Assembly: GCA_029974175.1 (NCBI GenBank)
Contig: JARKSS010000341.1
Location: 1-34,377 of the forward strand
DNA length: 34,377 bases
Origin: Vicinamibacterales bacterium
Lineage (GTDB): Bacteria; Acidobacteriota; Vicinamibacteria; Vicinamibacterales; Fen-181
Direction of reading: 5' to 3'
Numbering within the stretch: position 1 is the stretch's first letter; each line of letters begins with the position of its first letter. The notes under the pieces are model-generated. The model was not told the origin of the DNA and did no database searches. It saw nothing but the letters and a program-made list of their open reading frames with translations. This document shows, in pieces, positions 16,694 through 24,880 of this stretch. The position numbers and the translations under genes are program-made.

Positions 16694-18955
16694 CTACCTG
16701 CCCGCGGCACCGTGCGCCGCCTCGCCCCGCTCGAGGTCCGGGCCCCTCAGGACAACGGCGGACGGGTCGTGCGCGTACGAACCAACCTCGAGGTCCACGT
16801 CCGCGGGGTCTGGCATCACACGCGTCTTCTTCGACGCGTCCCACCGCGCCAGCGGTGTGAACGACACGGGCACCTCGACGCGGACCGACTTCCCGGCCGC
16901 CACGGGGGCAGCCGCGAAACCGATCAGCATCAGCTCGCCGGGATAGCCGCCCTGTCGGCAGCGCCCGTACACCTGGACGACGTGGTGAGCGTCGCGCCGG
17001 CCGGTGTTCGTGACAGTGGCGGCCAGCCGCATGCCCGCCGGGCCCCGTTCGATCACGGCCACCTCGCCAATTCCGAACGTGGTGTACGACAGGCCGAACC
17101 CGTGCGGGAACGCCGCCTTGACGCCAAGCTTGTCGAGCAGGCGCTGGCCGTGGAAGCGGTCGTAGGTGACCTTGGCGGCCGTCCGGTCGAAGGGGGGCAG
17201 GTGCTGCGAAGAAACGGGGATCGAGAACGGCAGACGCCCCGACGGGTTGTGGACGCCGGTCAGGACGTCGGCGAGCGCGCGTCCGCCCTCCATGCCCGCG
17301 TACCACATCATGAGGATGGCCGGAACCTCGCGGCGCCAGGCCTCCATCATCACGGCGCCCGCGGCGACGATGCACACGATCGTGCGGGGGATGACGGCGG
17401 CGACGGCGCGGATGATCTCCTCGTCCTGGGCACGAAGCGCAAGCGAGGCCCGGTCGCCCCCGAACTGGTCGCCGGCGGTCATGACCGGGTTCGGGCCAGG
17501 CCCCGCCGGCCGGCTTCCGCCCCCTGCGGCAGCCTGCGGCCTGCCCCCGGAGGGCGGCAGCGGCGGGAAGAGCGCCAGCAGCTCGGGGCGCCGCATCGTG
17601 TCCGCCCCGACGTACTCGCCCTCGTCGCGCGCGTCGTACCCGGCGATGACGATGGCCACCTCCGCCGAGCGGGCGATGGCACGCGCCGCCGCCGCGTCGC
17701 CGTCGGTGATGGCCGCGATCTTCGCGCCGGGGAACGCCGCGGTGATTCCCGCGAGCGGCGAGACGTAGCCCGGCGCCCGGACGTCGGAGGAACCGTGGTC
17801 GCCCATGTTCGGCGCGTCCGCGAGGCGCCCGACGACGGCGATCGACGAGACAGCCGCCGGCGTCAGCGGCAGCAGTGGCGCGCCGCCGACCTCGTCGTTC
17901 TTCAGGAGCACCATGGAACGCGCCGCGACCGTCCGGGAGAGCGCGCGTGCCTCCTCGTTCGCCATGAGGTCGAGGCCGAACGGCCCCTGGGCGCGGGTGG
18001 CGTACGACCGCAGCTGCGCGGCCAGCAGCCGGACGCCCGCGCGCTCGACCTTGTCCCAGGAGGTTTCGCCCGCCGCGAGCTGGCGGCGCAGGTGAGTGGC
18101 GCGCTGCTGGGCGAGGGGCTCCTCGAGGTCGAGGCCGGCGTTGAGCGACTTGGCCGCGTCGCGCAGGCCCCAGATGAAGTCGCTGACGGTGATCCCGCTC
18201 CACCGCCACTGGTTCCGCAGCACCTCCGTCAACAGGTACTCGTTCTGGCCGGCCCACTCGCCGTTGACGGAGTTGTACGCCGACATGACGGCCGCGACAC
18301 CCTCGTCCACGGCCCGCTTGAAGTGCGGCAGGTACACGTCGTGCAGCGTCGCCTCGTCGATGGTCACGTCCACCGTGAACCGGGCGTTCTCCATCGAGTT
18401 CAGGGCGTAGTGCTTCGCGCAGGCCATCACGTACTTCTGCGCGCCCCGCGTCAGCGCGGCGCCGAACTCGCCGAGGTGGCAGGGGTCGTCGCCGTAGGTC
18501 TCCTGGATCCGGCCCCACGCCGGATGGCGCGGGAGGTTGATGCAGACGCCGCCGAAGAAGTTGCCGCCCTGTGCCCGGATCTCGCGCCCGATCACCTCGC
18601 CGACCCTCTCTTCGAGGCCGACGTCCCACGTCGCGCCGCGCGCCATCGACACGGGGAATGCCGTGCCCTTTCCGGCCACGCAGCCGCGCGGGCCGTCGAC
18701 GAACCGCGTGCCTGGGATGCCGAGCCGGCCGATGGCGCCGTGCACGTACGGCCGCGCGTTGTAGCCTTCCTCCCGCATCGACCGCATGCCCTCCCAGAAG
18801 GGCGTGTCGCCGTCGAGCAGGTTGAGCCGCTCGTCCTCGGTGAGCCGATCGTAGAGCGCCTTCGCCTGGCCCTCGGGCGCCTCACCCGCCCGCACGGCGG
18901 CGACGGCGCGGTCGAATGCAGTGTCAGATCCCTCACGAGCGGCGATGTGGGTCAT
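16694..18955 (-). CDS. Glycoside hydrolase family 3 protein (beta-glucosidase-like)
   Basis: The 753-aa enzyme has all GH3 parts. The (beta/alpha)8 domain contains RFVDGPRGC (residues 84-92), CAKHYALNSMEN with the substrate-binding Lys-His (179-190) and the nucleophile Asp259 in GITVSDFIWGL. The alpha/beta sandwich starts with SMVLLKNDE, and a C-terminal fibronectin-III-like domain includes HGFGLSYTTF and VTNTGRRDAHHVVQVY. It likely releases glucose or another sugar from beta-glycosides. There is no signal peptide, so it is probably cytosolic. A Pro/Gly/Ala-rich insertion of about 30 residues lies around residue 490. ATG 18955 has GGAGG 5 nt upstream. The large plus-strand frame over this gene is a shadow. 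Confidence 0.92.
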   Translation of the reverse strand: MTHIAAREGSDTAFDRAVAAVRAGEAPEGQAKALYDRLTEDERLNLLDGDTPFWEGMRSMREEGYNARPYVHGAIGRLGIPGTRFVDGPRGCVAGKGTAFPVSMARGATWDVGLEERVGEVIGREIRAQGGNFFGGVCINLPRHPAWGRIQETYGDDPCHLGEFGAALTRGAQKYVMACAKHYALNSMENARFTVDVTIDEATLHDVYLPHFKRAVDEGVAAVMSAYNSVNGEWAGQNEYLLTEVLRNQWRWSGITVSDFIWGLRDAAKSLNAGLDLEEPLAQQRATHLRRQLAAGETSWDKVERAGVRLLAAQLRSYATRAQGPFGLDLMANEEARALSRTVAARSMVLLKNDEVGGAPLLPLTPAAVSSIAVVGRLADAPNMGDHGSSDVRAPGYVSPLAGITAAFPGAKIAAITDGDAAAARAIARSAEVAIVIAGYDARDEGEYVGADTMRRPELLALFPPLPPSGGRPQAAAGGGSRPAGPGPNPVMTAGDQFGGDRASLALRAQDEEIIRAVAAVIPRTIVCIVAAGAVMMEAWRREVPAILMMWYAGMEGGRALADVLTGVHNPSGRLPFSIPVSSQHLPPFDRTAAKVTYDRFHGQRLLDKLGVKAAFPHGFGLSYTTFGIGEVAVIERGPAGMRLAATVTNTGRRDAHHVVQVYGRCRQGGYPGELMLIGFAAAPVAAGKSVRVEVPVSFTPLARWDASKKTRVMPDPADVDLEVGSYAHDPSAVVLRGPDLERGEAAHGAAGR

Positions 18956-19071
18956 GGGGTCCTCCAGAGACCGATCGGACCCGCACATCCTCTCTCGTTC
19001 GGGCCGCGGAGGCAATATTCGGGGCGTGCGCCGCCCTCACCGCCGTGGCTTCGGCGGGGGCCGCCGCCTCT

Positions 19072-20469
19072 TCACCGGCCCGCAGCCGCCGCTCGACGGC
19101 CTCCCCACCGCTCCGCGTACTCCCGGAAGATCTCCGCTTCGGCGATGACGGTCTTCCTGAACTCGTCGAGCAGGACGCGCTCGTTCGGCGCGTGGATGTT
19201 GCTGAAGCCGTCGGTCGCCCCGAGCAGGAGGATCTCGGCCTGCGGGACGGCTTCGTGCAGCGCGTTGACGAGCGGGATCGAACCGCCGGTGGCGACGCTG
19301 ACCGTCTCACCGCCCCAGGCCGACGAGAGGGCCGCACGCGCCGCGTCGTATGCCGGACCGGAGGTGCTGGCGGCAAAGCCGTTGCCGATGGCGCCGGGCG
19401 TCACGTCGAGCGCGATCCCGAAGGGACGCAGTCCGCGGAGATGCCGGACGAGTGCATTCTGCGCCTCAGCCGCGTTCTGCTCGGGATGAACGCGCAGGTT
19501 GATCCTGGCGCGCGCCTGCGGCACCACGGCGTTGACCGCCTTGTCGACCGGCAGCGCATCGAGGCCCGTCACGGTAATCGCCGGTCCCGACCAGAGCCGC
19601 TCGCCCAGGGTGCCGGTGCCGAACAGCGGAAGGCCGGGCATGATCTCTGCGAGCGCGCGGAACTCCCGCTCGTCGTACGACGCGCCGGTCCACGCGTCGC
19701 GGCGCAGGCCCTCGACCGTAACGTCGCCCTTCACGTCGTGCAGGGTCGCGAGACCGTGCAGGAGCGCAATCAGCGCATCCGGCGCCGCGCCGCCGTATTG
19801 CCCGCTGTGCTTCGGGCCGGCGAGCGTCCGGACCTCGACCGTCACGACCGCGGTGCCCCGAAGGGCAACGGTCAGCGTGGGCACCCCGGGCCTGACGCTG
19901 CCCATGTCGGCGATCACCATCGCGTCGCAGCGGAACCGGTCGGCGTCGAGGGGCGGATACGTGTTGAAGGCGCTGCCCACCTCCTCCTGGCCCTCGATCA
20001 CGACCTTGATTCCAACCGGCGGCTTCCCGCCGTGCGCGCGCAACGCGCCCACGTGCGCGAGGACGTTCGCCTTCGAGTCGGAGGTGCCGCGGCCGAACAG
20101 CGCCCCGTCGCGCTCGGTGGGCTCGAATGGCGGCGACAGCCACTTCGACTCGTCCCCGGGCGGCACGACGTCGTAGTGCCCGTAGAGCAGGACGGTCGGC
20201 GCGCCGGGGGGCGCCGGTATCTCCCCGGTGACGATCGGATACGTGTTCGGCAGATCCAGCTGCGACACGTTCACCCCGGCATCGCGCAAGAGCTCGGAGA
20301 CCACCAGATGCGCCTCGTGCATCGGCTCGGGTGGAAACCCCGCCTCGGAAATCGAAGGAATGCGTGAGAGCCGGACGAGTTCCGCCGTCAGCTGCGGCAT
20401 CAGCGAATCGACGGCCGCGGCCATCGGCTCGCGCGACGCGCCGGATCGTTCGTCTGTCATACGGGCCAT
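19072..20469 (-). CDS. M20-family metallopeptidase (dipeptidase-like)
   Basis: The 465-aa enzyme belongs to the M20/M28-like di-zinc peptidase group (carboxypeptidase/dipeptidase type). Metal ligands and catalytic residues are visible: His98 and Asp100 in LLYGHYDVVPPG, Asp131 in GRGTSDSKAN, Glu162/163 in EGQEEVGS, an Asp in VIADMGS and a His near the end in FSNIHAPNERV. A dimerisation domain lies in the middle (TLAGPKHSGQYGG onward). It probably hydrolyses small peptides in the cytosol; there is no signal peptide. ATG 20469 is favoured by AGGAGG 6 nt upstream; the frame continues to 21246 but overlaps the divergent glutaminase gene. Confidence 0.9.
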   Translation of the reverse strand: MARMTDERSGASREPMAAAVDSLMPQLTAELVRLSRIPSISEAGFPPEPMHEAHLVVSELLRDAGVNVSQLDLPNTYPIVTGEIPAPPGAPTVLLYGHYDVVPPGDESKWLSPPFEPTERDGALFGRGTSDSKANVLAHVGALRAHGGKPPVGIKVVIEGQEEVGSAFNTYPPLDADRFRCDAMVIADMGSVRPGVPTLTVALRGTAVVTVEVRTLAGPKHSGQYGGAAPDALIALLHGLATLHDVKGDVTVEGLRRDAWTGASYDEREFRALAEIMPGLPLFGTGTLGERLWSGPAITVTGLDALPVDKAVNAVVPQARARINLRVHPEQNAAEAQNALVRHLRGLRPFGIALDVTPGAIGNGFAASTSGPAYDAARAALSSAWGGETVSVATGGSIPLVNALHEAVPQAEILLLGATDGFSNIHAPNERVLLDEFRKTVIAEAEIFREYAERWGGRRAAAAGR

Positions 20470-20760
20470 AGGGAACCTCCTGGGGCTGCGTCCTGGCAGG
20501 AGCCAACTCCGTGCCACGCCAGCGTCCGCGCTTGCCCGGCTGGGACGGCCTGACGAGTCGCGGCACCCGCCGCATGTCGCGAGCCCCCCACGTAATGGCG
20601 CCGATTGCCCGTCCGCATCCAGCCGTCGCCCGGCTTTCACGTTCGCGCGCGGGCCTGCACGCACGCATGCCAACGTGCGGGATCTTGCAGAACGGAACGG
20701 CCGCGAGCCGACTTCCTCCAGCTCGAGGCCGCCGCGCCCGGACCCGATCAGGAGCGTTCC

Positions 20761-21789
20761 ATGCCTGTGCCCGCGCGAGACACCAACCGTCCGGCGGCCG
20801 CCGCGCCGTTCGTTTCCACCGGCCGCCTGCCTCCACCCGAGCGGGTCCGCAGCTGGGTTCTCGAGGCACACGAGAAGTACCGCCTGAACGGCGAAGGGCA
20901 GGTGTCGCAGGTCTACCCGGCGCTGGCGCGCGTGCGCCCCGACCTCTTCGGGGTGTGCGTCGTCGCGGCCAGCGGCGGCGTCTACGCCGCCGGCGATGCC
21001 GGGCACGAGTTCGCGATCATGAGCGTGTCCAAGCCCTTCGTGCTCGCCCTGGTCTGCGAGGCTCTCGGCCCCGGCGAGGTGCGCGAGAAGGTAGGTGCGA
21101 ACGCCACGGGTCTGCCGTTCAACTCGCTCGCGGCCGTCGAAGAGAGCCCCGACGGCAGGACGAACCCGATGGTGAACGCCGGGGCCATCGCGACCACGAG
21201 CCTGGTCCCCGGCGCGACGCCGGAGGCACGGTGGGAGTTTATCCACGAAGGGCTGTCCCGCTTCGCCGGCCGAGTGCTGACGCTCGGAGAGGAGGTGTAC
21301 GCCTCGGCCTCGACGACGAACCAGAGGAACCAGGCCCTGGCCCTCTTGCTTCAGAGCCGGGATCGGATCTACTCGCCTCCCTCAGAGGCGACAGACCTCT
21401 ACACGCGTCAGTGCTCGCTGAACGTGACCGCGAAGGACCTCGCGGTCATGGGGGCGACCCTGGCCGACGGCGGCGTGAACCCGCTGACCGGGCAGACGGT
21501 CGTCGGCACGGCGACCTGTCACTACACCCTGGCCGCCATGAGCACCGCCGGGCTCTACGAAACCTCCGGCGAGTGGCTCTACGACATCGGGCTGCCTGGC
21601 AAGAGCGGCATCGGCGGCGGCATCGTGGCCGTCTCTCCGGGCAAGGGTGGGCTGGGAACCTTCGCGCCGCCGCTCGATGGGGCGGGCAACAGCGTGAAGG
21701 GGCAGCTCGTGGCCAGGTTTCTATCGCATCAGCTCGGCCTGGACCTCTTCGCGTCGCGGCCCGCCGATTCATCCGACCCGCGGGCGTGA
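20761..21789 (+). CDS. glsA: Glutaminase
   Basis: It deaminates glutamine to glutamate and ammonia, and is a serine-dependent enzyme with a beta-lactamase-like fold. The 342-aa product has SVSKPF with Ser88 and Lys91 as the catalytic S-x-x-K pair. It also has LPFNSLAAVE, NPMVNAGAIAT, ASTTNQRNQALA, YTRQCSLNVTAKDLAVMG and the glycine-rich GKSGIGGGIVAVSPGKGGLGT, all characteristic. It is about 30 residues longer than the usual ~308, mostly as an Ala/Pro-rich N-terminus. ATG 20761 has AGGAG upstream; earlier in-frame starts lie in the 291-bp divergent spacer towards the M20 gene, where I see no clear promoter. Glutamate supply fits the nearby GltS-like carrier. Confidence 0.93.
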   Translation: MPVPARDTNRPAAAAPFVSTGRLPPPERVRSWVLEAHEKYRLNGEGQVSQVYPALARVRPDLFGVCVVAASGGVYAAGDAGHEFAIMSVSKPFVLALVCEALGPGEVREKVGANATGLPFNSLAAVEESPDGRTNPMVNAGAIATTSLVPGATPEARWEFIHEGLSRFAGRVLTLGEEVYASASTTNQRNQALALLLQSRDRIYSPPSEATDLYTRQCSLNVTAKDLAVMGATLADGGVNPLTGQTVVGTATCHYTLAAMSTAGLYETSGEWLYDIGLPGKSGIGGGIVAVSPGKGGLGTFAPPLDGAGNSVKGQLVARFLSHQLGLDLFASRPADSSDPRA

Positions 21790-22020
21790 GCCGGGCAACG
21801 CCTCGGGGGGCTCGACACGACCTGCCGCCCTGGGGCCGGGGCCGGCCGGATGATCCCCACTCCGTTGCCGCGAGATGTCGCGGGAAAGCCGCACGCCAGC
21901 GTGAGTCCCGCCTGATTCGAGTGGTCGCGTTCAGCACGGCACAACCGTGGCAACGCTCATGCAGTCCGGGTCAGCGGCACAACACGCCGTCGTAGGCGGC
22001 GATCAAGTGGGAGCCGGCTG

Positions 22021-23097
22021 TTGGCGGATGCGAACTACTGGGGCGCTTTCCTCTCGGCGCTGCTGCCGACGCTGCTCATCGCGTGGCTGGCAGCCTGGCT
22101 CGCCAGGCGCCTGGCTCGGAACGCCACGCTCGCCGTTGTTGGTGACAGGCTCCGGGCTGACAGCCCGGTGATCCGCGGACCGCTGCGGCTGGTTGCCGCT
22201 GCGGCGTTCGTGCTGGTCGTGGCGTTGCTCCTCTTCCCCGCGATGGAGCTGGCCGGCTTTCGCCCGACCGTCGGGCGCAAGGCGCGCGAGATGGCGGTCT
22301 GGCTCTTCGGCGGCGGGTTGCGGGTGGGCATGATCGCCCTGATTGCGTACAGTCTGCGCCGCGCCACCCTTCTGTACGTGCAGCGCTTCGAAGACGAGCT
22401 CACCGCGGGCGCCACCATCGGCGAACTCGAACGGAACAGGCGCGCCCGCACGCTCGGATCGATGGTCAACAAGGCCATCACCGGCCTCATCGTCGGGGTC
22501 GCCGGGGTCCTGATCCTGGACGAAGTCGGCGTCGACGTCGCCCCGATCCTGACCGGGGCGGGGATCGCCGGCATCGCCATCGGCTTCGGGGCGCAGACGC
22601 TCGTCCGCGACGTCCTCAGCGGGTTCTTTCTCATCCTGGAAGACCAGGTGCGCGTGGGCGACGTCGCCGAGATCAACGGGACGACCGGCCTCGTCGAACA
22701 ACTCAACGTGCGGACGATCGTGCTGCGCGACGACAGGGGCACCGTCCACGTGGTCCCCAACGGCGCCATCGTCACGCTGGCCAATCACAGCAAGGACTTC
22801 TCCCGTTACGTCATCGACGTGGATCTCCCCTACGCAGAGGATCCGGATCGCGTGGCCGAGATCGCGCGCGATGTCGATCGGGAAATGCGCAGCGATCCGA
22901 AGTTCAAGATCCTCATCCTCGAACCTATCGAGATCGTGGGCGTTGTCGCGTACAGCCAGTGGTCGATGCAGTGGAGGATTCGAATGAAGACGGTCGCCCA
23001 GCGGCAGTGGGTGGTGGGGCGGGAGTTCCGCAAGCGCCTCAGGAAGGCGTTGAACCTCCACGGGATCGAGGTGCCGTATCCCGTGTTCCGCCCCTGA
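22021..23097 (+). CDS. MscS-family small-conductance mechanosensitive channel
   Basis: It opens under membrane tension to release solutes at osmotic downshock. The 358-aa protein has hydrophobic helices near residues 10-28, 58-80 and 98-116. These are followed by the pore helix and MscS core (MVNKAITGLIVGVAGVLILD, then GAGIAGIAIGFGAQTLVRD), the beta domain (SGFFLILEDQVRVGDVAEI, HVVPNGAI) and a C-terminal alpha/beta domain. The extra N-terminal helices place it with the YnaI/YbdG-like size class. The start appears to be TTG 22021, preceded by GTGGGAG; no ATG or GTG fits in frame. The 231-bp gap after glsA shows nothing notable. Confidence 0.9.
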   Translation: MADANYWGAFLSALLPTLLIAWLAAWLARRLARNATLAVVGDRLRADSPVIRGPLRLVAAAAFVLVVALLLFPAMELAGFRPTVGRKAREMAVWLFGGGLRVGMIALIAYSLRRATLLYVQRFEDELTAGATIGELERNRRARTLGSMVNKAITGLIVGVAGVLILDEVGVDVAPILTGAGIAGIAIGFGAQTLVRDVLSGFFLILEDQVRVGDVAEINGTTGLVEQLNVRTIVLRDDRGTVHVVPNGAIVTLANHSKDFSRYVIDVDLPYAEDPDRVAEIARDVDREMRSDPKFKILILEPIEIVGVVAYSQWSMQWRIRMKTVAQRQWVVGREFRKRLRKALNLHGIEVPYPVFRP

Positions 23098-23170
23098 CGC
23101 GCGGCGCGCCGCCGCAAGGCTGCGTGGCTTCCGGCTTGCACCAGGCGCCCGCAGCCCGTCGTTAACCCCG

Positions 23171-23187
23171 GTGCCCGCATCGGGCAC
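23171..23187 (+). other. Hairpin upstream of the 22-residue-repeat gene
   Basis: GTGCCCG-CAT-CGGGCAC is a perfect 7-bp stem with a 3-nt loop in the 111-bp gap after mscS and 22 nt before the next start codon. There is no T-run, so it may be a weak terminator for mscS or a 5'-UTR hairpin. Confidence 0.35.
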
Positions 23188-23208
23188 GCACACTGGCCGG
23201 AGGCTCCG

Positions 23209-24093
23209 ATGCCCAGAGAGCTGGCGGAAAAACTGAAGGACTCGATCGTATCGACCGTACGGGGGACCGGAGAGATCGTCAACGCCGTCACCGAGACCGT
23301 GAGCGACACCCTCGTGACGGCGCTGCAAGGGACCGGATCGGTCGGCAAGGCGCTGACTGGCGCCGTCGCCGACGTGGCCAGCGGCGCGATCGAAGGAACG
23401 TCGCAGGTCGGCGGCGACCTCGGCAAGGCCGCCAAGGGCGCCGTCATCGGCGTTCTGCAGGGGACCAAGCGGGTCGGCGCCGAGGCCGTTGACACGATCG
23501 GCTCTACGGTGCAGACGCTGGTGAAGACGACCGTGGAGGTGGGCGGCGACGCCGGTTCTGCCGCCCGGCAAGCGATGGAAGGCACCATCGAGGGCGCTCG
23601 CAGCATCAAGCTGGCGGGGGTCGAGGCGGTCACGGCGGCGGCCGCGGGCGCCGTCCAGGGCGTCGGACGCGTGGGCGTCTCGGCCACGACGACGACGGCC
23701 GACGTGGCCCGGGAACTGATCAGCGGCGCGGCGAACGTGGGCGGCGACCTGGGCTCGGCGGCCAAGGGCACGATGCTCGGCGTCCTTCGCGGAACGAAGG
23801 AATTGACGGCACAGGCGACCGACACGGTCGGCGCCACGGCAGGCAGTCTCGTCAGGGCCACGGCCGGGGTCGGCGGCGATATCGCCGCGACTGCCAGGGC
23901 TGCGGTCGACGGTACCATCCAGGGTGCAAGGGAAGTCGGTGTCGATGCGGCTGGTGCAGCGTCGGCCGCCGCGACCGGCGCGCTCGCGGCCGCCGGCGAC
24001 ATCAGCACCGCCGCCGTCGAGCAGGTGGAACGGGCCGCGACCGGTGTGATCTCCGGCGTGAAAGTGGTGGTCACCTCGCCGTTCCGAGGGTAG
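23209..24093 (+). CDS. Protein built of thirteen 22-residue repeats, function unknown
   Basis: The 294-aa protein can be cut into thirteen consecutive 22-residue units (residues 1-286) plus an 8-residue tail, with no insertions. Consensus: V/I-G-x-x-A/L-x-x-A/T-A/V-x-x-A/T-A/V-x-G-x-I/L/V-x-G-T/A-x-x. Position 17 is always I, L or V, position 1 is V/I/L (initiator Met in unit 1), and position 19 is Gly in 11 of 13. Units 4 and 9, and units 6 and 11, are most alike, so a 110-residue block was probably duplicated. A 22-residue period (two hendecads) suggests long amphipathic helices as in LEA, apolipoprotein-like or phasin-like proteins, and the G-x3-G spacing suggests membrane or lipid contact. 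This is inference. There is no signal peptide and no Cys or Trp. The start follows CCGGAGG. The 414-codon minus-strand frame here is a shadow. Confidence 0.8.
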   Translation: MPRELAEKLKDSIVSTVRGTGEIVNAVTETVSDTLVTALQGTGSVGKALTGAVADVASGAIEGTSQVGGDLGKAAKGAVIGVLQGTKRVGAEAVDTIGSTVQTLVKTTVEVGGDAGSAARQAMEGTIEGARSIKLAGVEAVTAAAAGAVQGVGRVGVSATTTTADVARELISGAANVGGDLGSAAKGTMLGVLRGTKELTAQATDTVGATAGSLVRATAGVGGDIAATARAAVDGTIQGAREVGVDAAGAASAAATGALAAAGDISTAAVEQVERAATGVISGVKVVVTSPFRG

Positions 24094-24111
24094 GAACGGC
24101 GGCGCCGGCGC

Positions 24112-24555
24112 CTACGCGGGCGAGGGCGGCCGCGTGCGGGTGCCGGAGGCGGGCTTCCTGCGGCGACGCGGCTTCATGCGCCGGCGGCGGACGCTGCTCC
24201 GGACGGCCCCCTCCGTCGCCTGCAGGGCGGCGTCGATCGCGGCGCCCAGCGAGCGGTGTCGCCGCTCGACCACAACGCTTGGGAGCCCGCTGAGGACCAC
24301 CTTCACGCGGCACACCTGGTCGACCCCGCCGCGCGGCCCGTTCGCATCGGTCACGCGGACGCTCACGCGCTCGATCGACGTCGCAAACTTCCCCAACTTC
24401 GCGCCCAGCTTGAGACGGATGAGCTTTCGGTCGTCCTTGTCGAGTTCCACTCCGATCACACGCACGTGCGCGGGTGTCCGCGACGCGTCCGTGCGGCCGC
24501 TCGCTCGCTTCACACGTTTCGGAATGAACCGGGGCATTGCGGGCTGAGTCGCCAT
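24112..24555 (-). CDS. HPF/RaiA-family ribosome-associated protein
   Basis: The 147-aa protein has the sigma-54-modulation/S30EA fold signature: DKDDRKLIRLKLGAKLGKF, then IERVSVRVTDANGPRGGVDQVC, RVKVVLSGLPSVVVE and the closing helix LGAAIDAALQATEGAVRSSVRRRR. In other bacteria such proteins bind idle ribosomes in stationary phase or stress. Both ends are strongly basic: a KRVKR-type N-terminus and an Arg/Pro-rich C-terminus. It lacks the long-HPF dimerisation domain. ATG 24555 has AAGGAG 7 nt upstream, located in the last codons of the preceding small basic ORF, so the two are likely translationally coupled. It is convergent with the repeat-protein gene, with an 18-bp gap. Confidence 0.85.
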   Translation of the reverse strand: MATQPAMPRFIPKRVKRASGRTDASRTPAHVRVIGVELDKDDRKLIRLKLGAKLGKFATSIERVSVRVTDANGPRGGVDQVCRVKVVLSGLPSVVVERRHRSLGAAIDAALQATEGAVRSSVRRRRMKPRRRRKPASGTRTRPPSPA

Positions 24556-24559
24556 CCTG

Positions 24560-24796
24560 CTACTCCTTCGAGTCGCGGCCCGCCTGTCGCCGCCGGCCGG
24601 CTGACGACGTGTGGGCCCTGGAACGGTGGGCATGCGAGGCGCGCAGCACCCGCGCCTTCGCGCTGGGGCTTGCCGCCTTTCGTGCCCTTCGCTTTCCGGC
24701 TGCCTGCGGGCCCTTCCCGCCCGCTGCGCCAGTGCTGCCGGATGCGGTGCGCCGTTTCGCCGCCTTCCTCTGGACCGGTCGCTTGTCATTCTTCAT
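24560..24796 (-). CDS. Small Lys/Arg/Ala-rich basic protein
   Basis: A 78-codon frame starts at ATG 24796 and ends 4 nt before the HPF/RaiA start. The product begins MKNDKRPVQRKAAKRR and is almost entirely Lys, Arg, Ala, Ser and Gly, with repeats such as RRARKAASPSAKAR, like histone-H1-type or nucleic-acid-binding tails. Its last codons AAG GAG form the ribosome-binding site of the next gene, which supports real coupling. It matches no family I recognise. Low-complexity G+C-rich sequence can stay open by chance, so the call is moderate. The frame is open to 24880, but ATG 24796 is the better start. Confidence 0.5.
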   Translation of the reverse strand: MKNDKRPVQRKAAKRRTASGSTGAAGGKGPQAAGKRRARKAASPSAKARVLRASHAHRSRAHTSSAGRRRQAGRDSKE

Positions 24797-24880
24797 CGGA
24801 CTTGTCCTACCCGCGACATATCGCGAAGGCCGCCACGAGGTGGCGCCTGATGTACGCCGGCCTCTTCCTGCCGCCCCCAT

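Noticed and set aside
17480-17580. Pro/Gly-rich insertion in the GH3 gene as a mobile palindromic element
   Set aside because: GH3 relatives often vary in length here, and the frame is kept; no clear repeat boundaries.
22830-24074. 414-codon minus-strand frame antisense to the repeat protein, itself repetitive
   Set aside because: Its periodicity mirrors the 66-bp period of the sense gene; the sense frame has the better start and ribosome-binding site.
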